Origin: a virus
Direction: 5' to 3' (one strand)
IMG/VR virus record: IMGVR_UViG_3300021963_000403
Location: 1 to 33,393 of that record
DNA: 33,393 nt
The notes below the pieces were generated by a model. It was not told the origin of the DNA. It did no database searches and saw only the letters and a list, made by a program, of their open reading frames with translations. This document shows positions 1-9,200 of this stretch, in pieces (positions within the stretch are counted from its first letter, which is position 1; each line of letters begins with the position of its first letter). Both the position numbers and the translations under genes were made by a program.

Positions 1-15
1 AAAAAGAATAAGAAG

Positions 16-1464
16 ATGATTGAACGTACCTCAGGATATAGCAACAAAGTAATGTGGGAGTACTGCGAGATGCTAAAGAAGGTTGTGCTTCAAACCAAAA
101 CGGTAAAGTCAGGACGAGGCAAAGCCATTGAGATACGTGAAGTTCTTAAGTACGACACAGAGAAGCATATCATAGACAAGATTGTAAATAGTTGTGAGCA
201 TTATAAAAACCTATACGAGATGGAGCAAAATAAATTTCAGTTCAGGGACTATCAGGTTGACATTATTCATAAAGGATATGAGATACTTTCAAAGTATAGG
301 TTTTTATACCTTGCGATGGAAGTTCGTACCGGAAAGACACTTACAAGTCTTGGCATAGCAGAGATGTGTAATATAAAAAAAGTTCTGTTCATTACTAAAA
401 AGAAAGCAATTAGTTCAATTGAAGCCGACTACAATACGTTAAAACCAACATACGCCCTATGTGTCATCAATTATGAAAGCCTACACCTTGTTATGAACGA
501 CAATAAATGGGATTTAATTGTTTGTGATGAGGCACATAGTATGGGTGCTTTCCCAAAAGCAAGTGGAAGAGCAGAGTTAGTGGCACAGGTGCTAAAAAAA
601 TATAGACCAATGGTGATACTACTTAGTGGGACACCAACACCTGAGTCGTACTCACAGATGTACCATCAAGTATATGCGATACCTAACAACCCGTTCAGAG
701 AGTTTAAAAACTTCTATAGGTTCTGCGACAAGTACGTTAAAATAAAACAGCGTAAGATTAACGGACTGTTTGTTAATGATTATAGTGGTGGACTTGATAC
801 TATCCTCAAAGAGATGGAGCCATACACTATTAACTACACGCAACAGGAAGCAGGATTTATGACTGAGACCAAAGAAGAGATACTTGAGGTTGAGATGAAG
901 CCAATGACTTATGCGATGATTAAAAAATTAAAGAAGGAATTGGTGATAGAAGGAAAAGAAGAAACTATTTTAGCAGACACTCCGGTCAAGTTAATGATGA
1001 AAGTGCATCAGTTGTGCAGTGGAACCGTAAAGTTTGAGAGTGGCAACAGTATGATACTTGACCTGAGCAAGGCTGAGTTTATCAAAGAGCAGTTTGAAGG
1101 ATGCAAGATTGGAATCTTCTACAAGTTCAAGGAAGAGTACAACGCACTCAAGCAGGTATTTGGTGATGACTTAACCTCTGAGTTAAGTGTCTTTGAAGAC
1201 ACCCATAAAAACATAGCACTACAGATTGTAAGTGGACGAGAAGGAATTAGTTTGAGACAGGCTGAGTACTTGGTTTATTACAACATTGACTTCAGTGCTA
1301 CGAGTTATTGGCAGTCAAAAGACCGGATGACCACAAAAGAACGCCTCGAGAATCAAGTATATTGGATTTTCTCGAAGGGTGGGATAGAGCACGACATCTA
1401 CAAGGCTGTCACAAAGAAGAAAGACTACACGGTGAATCATTTTAAACAAGACTTTTATTTATGA
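16..1464 (+). CDS. SF2 (SNF2-like) DEAD/DEAH-box helicase, possibly 5'-partial
   Basis: This is an ATP-dependent superfamily 2 helicase or translocase, probably for phage DNA replication or recombination. A Q-motif-like stretch (FQFRDYQ, residues 74-80) precedes a Walker A loop (MEVRTGKT, about 101-108), a DEAH Walker B box (171-174), motif III-type SGTP (about 204-207) and a C-terminal motif VI-like segment (YWQSKDRM). Both RecA-like halves are therefore present in 482 residues. The ATG at 16 is the first in the window, but the frame stays open to base 1 (five Lys/Asn codons), so the true start may lie upstream. Its stop overlaps the ATG of the next small gene (ATGA). It also contains one copy (1187-1202) of a 16-nt near-palindrome found twice more in the window. 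The helicase call is firm; the exact biological step is inferred from context. Confidence 0.88.
   Translation: MIERTSGYSNKVMWEYCEMLKKVVLQTKTVKSGRGKAIEIREVLKYDTEKHIIDKIVNSCEHYKNLYEMEQNKFQFRDYQVDIIHKGYEILSKYRFLYLAMEVRTGKTLTSLGIAEMCNIKKVLFITKKKAISSIEADYNTLKPTYALCVINYESLHLVMNDNKWDLIVCDEAHSMGAFPKASGRAELVAQVLKKYRPMVILLSGTPTPESYSQMYHQVYAIPNNPFREFKNFYRFCDKYVKIKQRKINGLFVNDYSGGLDTILKEMEPYTINYTQQEAGFMTETKEEILEVEMKPMTYAMIKKLKKELVIEGKEETILADTPVKLMMKVHQLCSGTVKFESGNSMILDLSKAEFIKEQFEGCKIGIFYKFKEEYNALKQVFGDDLTSELSVFEDTHKNIALQIVSGREGISLRQAEYLVYYNIDFSATSYWQSKDRMTTKERLENQVYWIFSKGGIEHDIYKAVTKKKDYTVNHFKQDFYL
1187..1202. repeat. 16-nt near-palindrome, copy 1 (in the helicase gene)
   Basis: An exact GTGTCTTTGAAGACAC lies within the helicase reading frame, where it encodes SVFEDT. 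The identical 16-mer occurs at 23860 and 30928, always in the same orientation on the + strand although the reading frames differ. Confidence 0.8.
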
Positions 1465-1625
1465 CACCAATAGAAGAAATATTTAAAGCATTAGAAACAC
1501 TCAATCAAAATGACTTTATTGATTGGTTATTAGCAAACAAACAAACACTAATTGAAAATGGTAAAATGTATCTGCATCAACGACAAGAATCGTCCGAGCA
1601 AAATACCACAGGAGAAATGGCTTAA
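1461..1625 (+). CDS. small hypothetical protein (54 aa)
   Basis: This short reading frame begins with an ATG that overlaps the helicase stop codon (ATGA), the arrangement expected for translational coupling. It encodes an acidic N-terminal half that looks helical (MTPIEEIFKALETLNQ) followed by an FIDWLLANK stretch and a polar tail. Its last 68 bases overlap the start of the next gene in another frame. Without it there would be a 93-base gap in an otherwise overlapping operon, which supports it being real. I recognise no family with certainty. It could alternatively be an untranslated leader for the downstream gene. Confidence 0.45.
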   Translation: MTPIEEIFKALETLNQNDFIDWLLANKQTLIENGKMYLHQRQESSEQNTTGEMA

Positions 1626-1884
1626 AGAAGGACAAGAGTACACCATCATCTTCACGTTGATAGTTCTCCCACAGAAAACTTTAGCAGTACAGTTGGAGGA
1701 GATTGACTTAGACGAAAGCTGTATGCCCTATGAGTTCTTCTTGGCGAATAGATTCGCATTCACTCAGGAGGAATTAGATAAGCTGATTGCATTTATAGAA
1801 GAATGTAATCACGTTAGTCTTTCTATCAAAGACTTGTTAAAACAAACGAATGAAAGAACAGCAGATACAGTCAAAAAAGATTAA
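1558..1884 (+). CDS. conserved small phage protein (108 aa)
   Basis: This small soluble protein of unknown function starts MVKCICINDKNRP and carries an EKWLKEGQEYTI segment and a PYEFFLANRF segment. I recall similar short proteins in Bacteroidota phages and prophages, but no activity is known to me. A TTG six bases upstream (1552) is in frame, but the ATG at 1558 gives the more natural start at the conserved N-terminus. The gene overlaps the preceding 54-aa frame and shares 35 bases with the following VRR-NUC gene, placing it inside the early operon. The two Cys near the N-terminus (CxC) are the only potential ligand residues I noticed. Confidence 0.7.
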   Translation: MVKCICINDKNRPSKIPQEKWLKEGQEYTIIFTLIVLPQKTLAVQLEEIDLDESCMPYEFFLANRFAFTQEELDKLIAFIEECNHVSLSIKDLLKQTNERTADTVKKD

Positions 1885-2149
1885 GGACTTAGAGGCTCAG
1901 GGATACTACGTAATCAAGTTGATTAACACCAACAAGAATGGCATCCCTGACCTCGTAGCTATCCCTCCAAATTCAGACGTATTGTTTGTTGAAGTAAAGA
2001 AGCCGGATGGAAAGATGTCTAAACTACAGGAGTTTAGGAAAAAGGAATTAGAAAACCACGGAGTAAAAGTGGAAATATTTAAAGGCAATCAAATCAAATT
2101 AAATGGAAAGCAAACAAGAAATGGACAACCTGCAGAAGATAGTGAATGA
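1850..2149 (+). CDS. VRR-NUC domain nuclease
   Basis: This 99-aa protein is a stand-alone VRR-NUC nuclease, a minimal PD-(D/E)XK-fold family found in phages and in FAN1-type proteins, where members cut structured or branched DNA. The signature is clear: NGIPDLVAI (catalytic Asp34), FVEVKKPDG (Glu48 and Lys50) and KLQEF (Gln60). The length is normal for phage single-domain members. It probably processes recombination or replication intermediates beside the helicase. It overlaps both neighbours in different frames (35 bases upstream, 47 bases downstream if the next gene starts at its first ATG). The family assignment is firm; the DNA substrate is inferred. Confidence 0.9.
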   Translation: MKEQQIQSKKIKDLEAQGYYVIKLINTNKNGIPDLVAIPPNSDVLFVEVKKPDGKMSKLQEFRKKELENHGVKVEIFKGNQIKLNGKQTRNGQPAEDSE

Positions 2150-2633
2150 TATGTTCAGTGTGAATGTAATGAAGAAGGTAAACAAAAGGGAATTTGTTAA
2201 TGCAAGAAAGGTATTTTCAAAGATATTAGTAGATAGGGGGTTTACCATTTCAGAGATAGGAAGATACCTTAAGAAACACCACTCGACCATCATACACTAT
2301 ATGTCAGACGCTGATGGGATGCTACAATATAGTCCCTCTGTAATGGATAAATACATAGCCTGCAGGGAAACTTTTTTACAAGGAAGAGAGCCAATGGAGT
2401 TAAGTCTTGAGCAGCTTGAACAAAAAATGTCTATTATTGGTTTAAATAATCGAATAGAAAAGTTAATTTTGGAGAGAACTAACTTATTAAAGAAGATAGA
2501 TAAGTACAAAAGACTTTCAGATATAATACAACTCGTTGATGGAAGGACGCAAAAAGGAAGAGAGTCGTTTGTGTTTAAAAAAATTAATCAAATGTTTAAT
2601 GGCATAACCGACTATGAACAACAACTCGAGTAG
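2103..2633 (+). CDS. DnaA domain IV-like DNA-binding protein
   Basis: Residues about 28-70 resemble the C-terminal DNA-binding domain (domain IV) of bacterial DnaA. The stretch FTISEIGRYLKKHHSTIIHY matches the DnaA helix-turn-helix signature (EIG...H(T/S)T(V/I)xH) that reads DnaA boxes. There is no AAA+ ATPase module. The rest (about 85-176) is charged and looks helical, probably a coiled coil for dimerisation. A phage protein of this kind could bind the phage origin or host DnaA boxes; I saw no obvious DnaA box cluster in the window. The 531-base frame overlaps the VRR-NUC gene by 47 bases if it starts here. An ATG at 2151, just after the VRR-NUC stop, would remove the first 16 residues and keep the domain intact. 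Confidence 0.72.
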   Translation: MESKQEMDNLQKIVNDMFSVNVMKKVNKREFVNARKVFSKILVDRGFTISEIGRYLKKHHSTIIHYMSDADGMLQYSPSVMDKYIACRETFLQGREPMELSLEQLEQKMSIIGLNNRIEKLILERTNLLKKIDKYKRLSDIIQLVDGRTQKGRESFVFKKINQMFNGITDYEQQLE

Positions 2634-2808
2634 CGAGAACTCACGTGCTGAGCGTATCGCATTTAGAACAAATGAACAGCACCTGCTGTTAGCAAACATC
2701 TACGAAAACATTGTGGACAGGGAATTTGTCCCCGCAGAACGAGACATAAGAAATTTAATTGTAGACCTACGACTAATATTAAAATCATTGGAAGATGACG
2801 ACTTTTGA
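2614..2808 (+). CDS. small hypothetical protein (64 aa)
   Basis: This small, probably all-helical acidic protein has a Ser/Asn-rich start (MNNNSSSENS) and ends LKSLEDDDF. It overlaps the upstream DnaA-like gene by 20 bases and the downstream nuclease gene by 14 bases, consistent with translation as part of the same operon. I recall similar short proteins ending in an acidic patch from Bacteroidota phages but know no function. The gene is supported by its tight packing and its continuous frame; nothing suggests catalysis. Confidence 0.65.
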   Translation: MNNNSSSENSRAERIAFRTNEQHLLLANIYENIVDREFVPAERDIRNLIVDLRLILKSLEDDDF

Positions 2809-3211
2809 AACCGAGACGGACTTAATCAGAGAGAAGAAAGCAATTGAACTATTCGTTAGTATCTTCGGTGGTTCGTTTAAAAAGTTAGACCCGCACGATG
2901 TAGACTACAAAGTCTTTGATAAAGACAAAAGTCTAATAGCCTACGCAGAAGTTAAAGGTCGTATCAGAACTATGCGTGCAGCGTATCCGCTGCCTATATC
3001 AGCAAAAAAATTAGTTAAGTTAATTGACAAGCGTATAACCCCTGTACTTATATGGGCGTGCGAGGATGGAATCATCTATGGCAAAGCCAATAAACTGCAG
3101 GGAGAAATTAAATGGGGAGGTCGCCCTCCCCGTGACGGTGCGGTTAATGATGCCGAGATGATGGTTTACTATGACAAGCAGAAAGAACTAAAGTATATTA
3201 GGTACATTTAG
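2795..3211 (+). CDS. PD-(D/E)XK superfamily nuclease
   Basis: This 138-aa protein shows the restriction-endonuclease-like core: an N-terminal helix with a Glu (REKKAIELF), DVDYKVFDKD (candidate catalytic Asp37) and YAEVKGR (Glu52 and Lys54), followed by a basic segment. The size and motif spacing fit small phage nucleases or Holliday-junction resolvase-type enzymes. With the VRR-NUC gene it makes two compact nucleases in one operon. Its TAG stop at 3209-3211 overlaps the TAA stop of the convergent giant gene, so there is no intergenic space. The 3' third contains a GC-rich hairpin (3114-3131). The nuclease fold is likely; the DNA substrate is unknown. Confidence 0.72.
   Translation: MTTFETETDLIREKKAIELFVSIFGGSFKKLDPHDVDYKVFDKDKSLIAYAEVKGRIRTMRAAYPLPISAKKLVKLIDKRITPVLIWACEDGIIYGKANKLQGEIKWGGRPPRDGAVNDAEMMVYYDKQKELKYIRYI
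3114..3131 (-). terminator. possible late-operon terminator hairpin inside the opposing gene
   Basis: A perfect 7-bp GC-rich stem (GGGGAGG / CCTCCCC) with a 4-base loop lies 77 bases beyond the stop of the leftward giant gene. In the leftward transcript the stem is followed by ATTTAATTT, a loose U-rich run, so it could end late transcription. On the + strand nothing U-rich follows. It codes for GGRPP in the nuclease gene, so it may be only a coding coincidence. Confidence 0.35.
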
Positions 3212-6200
3212 TTTTTTGTACTTGTGAAACTTGATATTACATTACCATTTGCATCTTTTCTTACTCTCTTAAACGTTGAACTTTTAATTGTTCCATCTGA
3301 ATTTCTTCTTGATGTACGCTTAGGTTTAACAGGTGCAACATATCCTTGCTCAATATCCTCCATCTTGCGAATCTCTTTGTTCATTTTCTTTTGAACTTCT
3401 TTCTCATTTTTATGGTCTTGATACCACTCAGATTGCGGACCAAAGTTTTGATTGTATAATTTTGGATTGTATTTTTTAAGTTCAGACTCATTATCATATT
3501 CTTCTCCGGTGTCAGGGTCTGTAAGCAAATCTCTTTTAATTTCTTTTTCTGCTTTATTGTCTTCAGCTATTGCTTTCTTTTCTTCAGGAGTAGCTTCTAA
3601 CTCGCTAACCTTTTCGTCAATTGCGTCTATTTCATCCTGAGACTTAGCTTTCTCTCTTAACTTATCAAGAGCCTCAATTTTTTGAGAAGTGTCGTCTGCT
3701 TTTTTATCTGCTCTTTCTTGCTTTGCTCCTGTTTCTTCTGATGATTTACCCTCCCCTTTCTTAGCATACTTTATAGCATTTCTTACAATACTATTTGCTT
3801 CTACAGGAGCCAATCCAAGATTAGATAAAACAGCAGGAGCAACCAATACACTTAATGCCTGTCTATCGCTTTCTGATATTTGTTTTACTTTACCAAAATC
3901 ATCAGTGTATTCTCCGGTAGCAGATAACTTTGATATGTCATATAACTGAGATGCTCTGTCTGCTGCGATACCAAATAAACCAAGACTTTGAAAATAATCT
4001 TGCTTAGGAACATTATAGATTGAGAACACGCTTTCCTTAGGAATGCCAAGTAAAGATTCAGTTAAAAAGTTCCCACCTTTTTGATATGCTTTATCTAACA
4101 CAGGAAGCGGAGACATAATGTCCGTGAATGTACTTGTCACCTGACCTTTAATAACATTATTAATTCTTTTTTTGCGTTCTTCCTCATCCTCGTCTTGACC
4201 TAATGCCCATTTAGCAGCAGAGCCTAATAAGATAGCAGAACCTGCAGATACTATTTTAAATGTCACCATCTCCACAGCAAATCCACTTAACGAACGAATA
4301 GCAATCTTCTTATCTTCTTCAGTAGCTGTTTTATCTGCTAATACAGCAAGGTCAGCACCAAGTCTTGCAGATTGGTTCATTCTGAAACTTGCAAAAGGAA
4401 GCAAAGTCTTAACAAGCAATTGGTTTGAAGATTCTTTATTTGAAAACATCTTACCGGATAAGTCCGCATCTGAAACGTTTTGTTGTCTATCAACCATACG
4501 TTGTGCGTAATCAGCAGCCTCCTCATTAACCTCGTGAGTATTGTAATCAATTCCTTTTATATCAATCCCTTGTTTCTTTAATGATTGCTCATAATATGTC
4601 ATCCAAGATGCACGAGCAATAAATACGTCAGGATTAACCAAGAACTTTTCTAACCACCATTTGTTTAGTTTCTCAACTTTTTTAAGCAATTCAGCACCTT
4701 TAGATTTAGATGCTTCATCAATTAATTTATTTAAAGATTCAACCTGAGCCTGAGATTCAATACCTCTATTTGAAATGGCATATCCTGCTCTATTAATAAA
4801 ATCATTCTTAGCTGCACTAAACATAGCACCCATATCTAAACCACCTGCATTGACAAGAGTGTTCATCGCTACAGGTATTACCTGTTTTATTGGCTGCAGC
4901 ACACCACCTAATGCTTGACCAACACCCACACTTGCTATCTTATTAAGACTTCTTACAACAGCAGACAACTCATCATTAGAATATGGATTCTTATTTCTAA
5001 TATTCCCAACATACAATTGAACTCTGTTCTTTAAAATCTTAGCATCTTCTGATTTAGGAACAATCTTTCTGAAATCAGGAGAGTTTAAAAATGCTTCTAT
5101 TTGTCTAATTGGAGCAGCAGTACCCATATCAATAAGGGCATCGTACATAGCATTAGCATTGTTCTTATCAAATGATAAGTCAATGTACATACTTGTCTCT
5201 CCGCTCTTAGGATTTGTTGGTAAAGTCTCCGGCTTAACAGCAGTCATTAATACCCCTGTTTCTTTCTTATATATAACGCCATCACTATTATTGAAAAATG
5301 CAGACTCATCATTGCTTAGTTCAACAGGACCCGTTTCGGCACTTAACTTTACAAATTTATCAGGAGTATAGTTTAAGTCTTTATCTAAAACTTTATTGTA
5401 AACATTTTCTGCTACGTCTGATAATTGTTCGTATTTATCTGCCCATTCTTTATTCCAAAAATCAATACCTTCTAAGTTAGTTACATCGGTATTGTCTTTT
5501 ATTTCTTGGATTGAATTGGCATCTTTTAAAATCTTGTCATATACTTTTTGGTATAACTCAGACTTTCTTTGCTCTTGGTCATTGCCTTGAGATAGAACTT
5601 TAATAGATTCTTTTATTAATTCTTTTCTTCTATTAAACTCAGCCTCCATTTGTTTGGCAGTACCAATTACATTTCTTATCATAAATGCAGCTAACCCACG
5701 TTCAACACTATTGTACTCACTATTGTAAGCCTCTCCGTTTGCTTTCTTTTTATAGAACTGACTTACATATTTGTCAACTATATTATTGGCTTCACGCTCA
5801 CCCATTGACTTATTGTTCTTCAACTTAGTTACACCCATCGCATCTTCCACTTCTCCTCCACGGTTAAACCCTTTAAACATCTTTTCAAATAAGATATTCA
5901 AGTTGGTTGTTTGCTCACCCAAATATCTACCAAATCTTTCAGACCAATATTTTCTCAATGGTTGTGCAACAATTCCTTTTTCAGCTAATTTTTTTAAGTT
6001 AAAATTTGCTGTGTATTCAGACAATACAGTCTCCATCTTAGCAGTAGAATGATTCTGTAAGAAATTACCAAGAGCATCAACAGCCTGTAAAGCCTCTTTA
6101 GGTTTCAATAAACTAAGGTCCATATCCATAAACCTTTTAACCAAAGCCTTTTGTTTTTTAGTAAACTCTACATCCTCGTCATTGAATTGGTCTTTGCCGG

Positions 6201-9200
6201 TATCAATGGTTGCATTAATAATGCTTGAGTAAATATCAAACATCTTTTGAATGGTATCTCTAATGATACCTTCATTGTATTTTGTGATAGATTCTTTGCT
6301 ATCCAATAACTGCATCATATCATCATAGCTTAACTCAGATACATCAACACCCATAAGGTCTTGAATCTCTTCAGCTTTTTGTAGACGAATCTTTTCATCC
6401 TGAGCAGCTAATGTTTTAGCAATATATTCAGATGCATTCTCAATGTTTACAGTATTGGCAAACGTAACCTTCTCGCCTTTGATGGTAGAACCTTTAATAG
6501 CTTCTTTAATCTTGGCAGCCATCTCGTTGTAGGCGTCAATATCCTCAACCATAGATGGGTCAATCTTAACAAACTGCTGAGCCATATCTCTCAGATTGGC
6601 GTTCTTGTTTTTATCTTTTGAAAACTTAGATATATCTTTCTTAAGACCATTGGCTTGACTTAACTTAGAAGAGTACTCTGCGTTAGCAAAGACCTTAGTC
6701 ATATAATCAATGAATGAATCAATTGATTTTTGGCTAAACATATTAACCTTGCTAAACTTACGAAGTACATTCTTAGCTTGAGTATCGCTAATGGTTCCAC
6801 GGGTAGTCAATTCCTTTATGCCTTTAGATAATTCATTGCTAACTTTCATCCAAGCAGACTTGGCATCTCTTGCCCCTCTTGCCAAATCTTTTATTTGTTT
6901 TTTCAAAAGATTCTTTTCGGTCATAGTAACCTTAGCATCTTTCTTTACAGCACCAAAAAACTTTTGAAATAAAGACTGACCTTCTGTTTCAGCCTCGGCT
7001 TCTGTTTTTAGTCTCGCTACACTTGGAGCAGACTTTTCTTTTAAGCCAAGTTTTTTGCGTGCTTCACGAACTAACTTTTCTTTTTGAACATCTGTCGCAT
7101 TTTTATACGCAGCAGATTGTTGAACAAGTTTCATTACGTTCTTTTCAATCTTAGCAGCATCTACTTTCTTTTTGTTTTGGGTCTCAATCATTGCGTCTAC
7201 TTTGCTATTTAATGCATCGTATCCCGGCAACTCATTTTCAGAAACACCTTCACCCTTATTGAAATATTCTTTTACAGTTTGCTCAATCTTGTCTCTCTTA
7301 TCTTCTCCTAATAAATCAACTAAATCTTTTACTGCCTCTTTAACTGCTGCAGCAAACTCAACGCCCTTATCCATCAGCTTACCAATCTCAACAACTGACT
7401 TAGCTACTAATTTTTTAACGTCTTCTGCCGTAATCCCTGAGGTTTTAGTTCCTTCAGGAAGTGTTGCACTAAACCAACTTGGTATTTGAAAGTTCTCTAT
7501 ATCTTCTGCTAATTTCTTAGCCTTAGCTTCAAACTCTCCAACCTGAGTCTCTGTCATATCTCTTTCTTGTAATCCTTGAGGACGCATAGTTACATCTCCT
7601 GCATCCGCCTCGTCAAACTGAGAGAACTCTTCAGGAAGTAACCCTATCTTTTGGTCAGCAAAAAGACCTTCTTGATATATTTTATCTACAATTAATTTTG
7701 CTCCTTCCTCATCTCCTTGCTCACGTAATTTCCTTGCCTCCTCTCTTAACTTGTCAATCTTTTCATTAACACCTGAGAAGTTTACATACGAATTTTGACC
7801 ACGTGTTTCAGTAGTCATTGCTCTTCTTGCAAGTGGAGAGAACATACGTGCGTGGATATTCCAAGCATTCTCTTCTCCTTTAGGACCAAATGAATTGCCT
7901 AACTCTGCGTGACCATAGAAATCGTGGATAGCACGGAACACATCGTTAACTAATAACGTATTTCCTTTAGCATCTTTAAACCCTGAATCTTGAAGCAAAG
8001 GGTTTCTTTGTCTTTGTTCTTCTGTAATAGGATTACTTCCAAATCCTGCTTCGGTAGCAAATATTTTTATACGATTATTATTTCTCAAGTCATCAATCAT
8101 CTCTTGAGAATTAGCATATGGCTCCTCATTGTCTACCTCAATAGTAAACCCTGAGTCAACAAAGTCTTTATATTGGTCTAATGTTTCTTTAGCCATTGCA
8201 TCATAAGCAGCACGAACCTCAGGATTAGTGGGGTCGTCTTTCATTGCTATGTAAGCATCAGCTATTCTTTTTCCTCTTGCTTCATCAAGTTTTCTTGTGC
8301 CGGCAAAACTTGGTCTTTCGGTGCCGAAAACTCTTTGATAATATCTATTCGCAACTTCTTTAGCAGCCGTGAGTGGCTTATTAAAGAGTCTGTTTCCTGC
8401 GATAGGTCCGGTTGTTGCTGTTGTTGGTTGTCCATTTTCTGTAGTTTGAGTTATTGTTTCTTGCGTCCCTTGAGGAGTGATGGTTTCTTCGGTCCCTGTG
8501 GTAGTGACTTCAAGTCCTTGGTCTCCTTCGCCCACTTGCTGCAATCCCATTTCGGATTGTTGGCTGAGTAGCAGGCTTTCATTTGCTGCTTGTTTTTGAA
8601 TGGCATCTTCGCTTAGTTTAGTTAGTGATTCATTGATTGCGTTTATTCTATCTTTCTGTGGCTTAACCAACGCAGGGTCTTTGTTAATTATTTGATTCTC
8701 TAAATCTTTCTTTTCTTTCAAAAGATTCATTGCATTCTTTTTTCCCTCTAAATCTAAATTCTCAGGCATAGACTTAAATAAACCAACAGAGTTTCTGTAG
8801 TTATTTAATGTTGTTTTTGCCTGCTCCATAGTAATCTCTCCTTGATTAACTTGGTTCTTTAGTTTTGTTACAAACGCTTTTTGAATATTCTCATCGTTAG
8901 CTGCTGATTCAAATGTTCTAAAAGTAATGTCACTCATATTTAAGAATCCCTTCTTAGTATAAGCTGTACTTACAGCAGTTGGCATACCCATAATGAATCC
9001 GCCCACTGCTTCTTGTGCTCCTGCTTTTGCTACATCTTTTACCCATTCAGCCGTAAACGTCTCAGGGTTATTAAACATTTTTGTGCCCTTAATTGCATTG
9101 TAAATATCTTTTACACCATACTCTGCTATTTGTTGAGCCGCACCCGTCTCAGCCTCCGCAAGACCTGCTGCAGTTAAAGTAAGAGCACCCTTTGCAATCA

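Noticed and set aside
1552-1557. TTG start for the 108-aa protein
   Set aside because: An ATG lies two codons downstream and gives the expected N-terminus; the TTG adds nothing.
2912-2926. Inverted repeat GTCTTT-GAT-AAAGAC as a degenerate copy of the 16-nt motif
   Set aside because: It shares only GTCTTTGA with the motif, has different arm spacing and lies in nuclease coding sequence (FDKD); not enough to call a fourth copy.
2100-3211. Replication origin with DnaA boxes near the DnaA-like gene
   Set aside because: I found no cluster of TTATNCACA-like boxes or AT-rich iterons; the region is fully coding.
3201-3222. GTACA...TGTAC hairpin as rightward terminator at the convergence
   Set aside because: The stem is only five mostly A/T pairs and its T-run lies in the loop, not after the stem.
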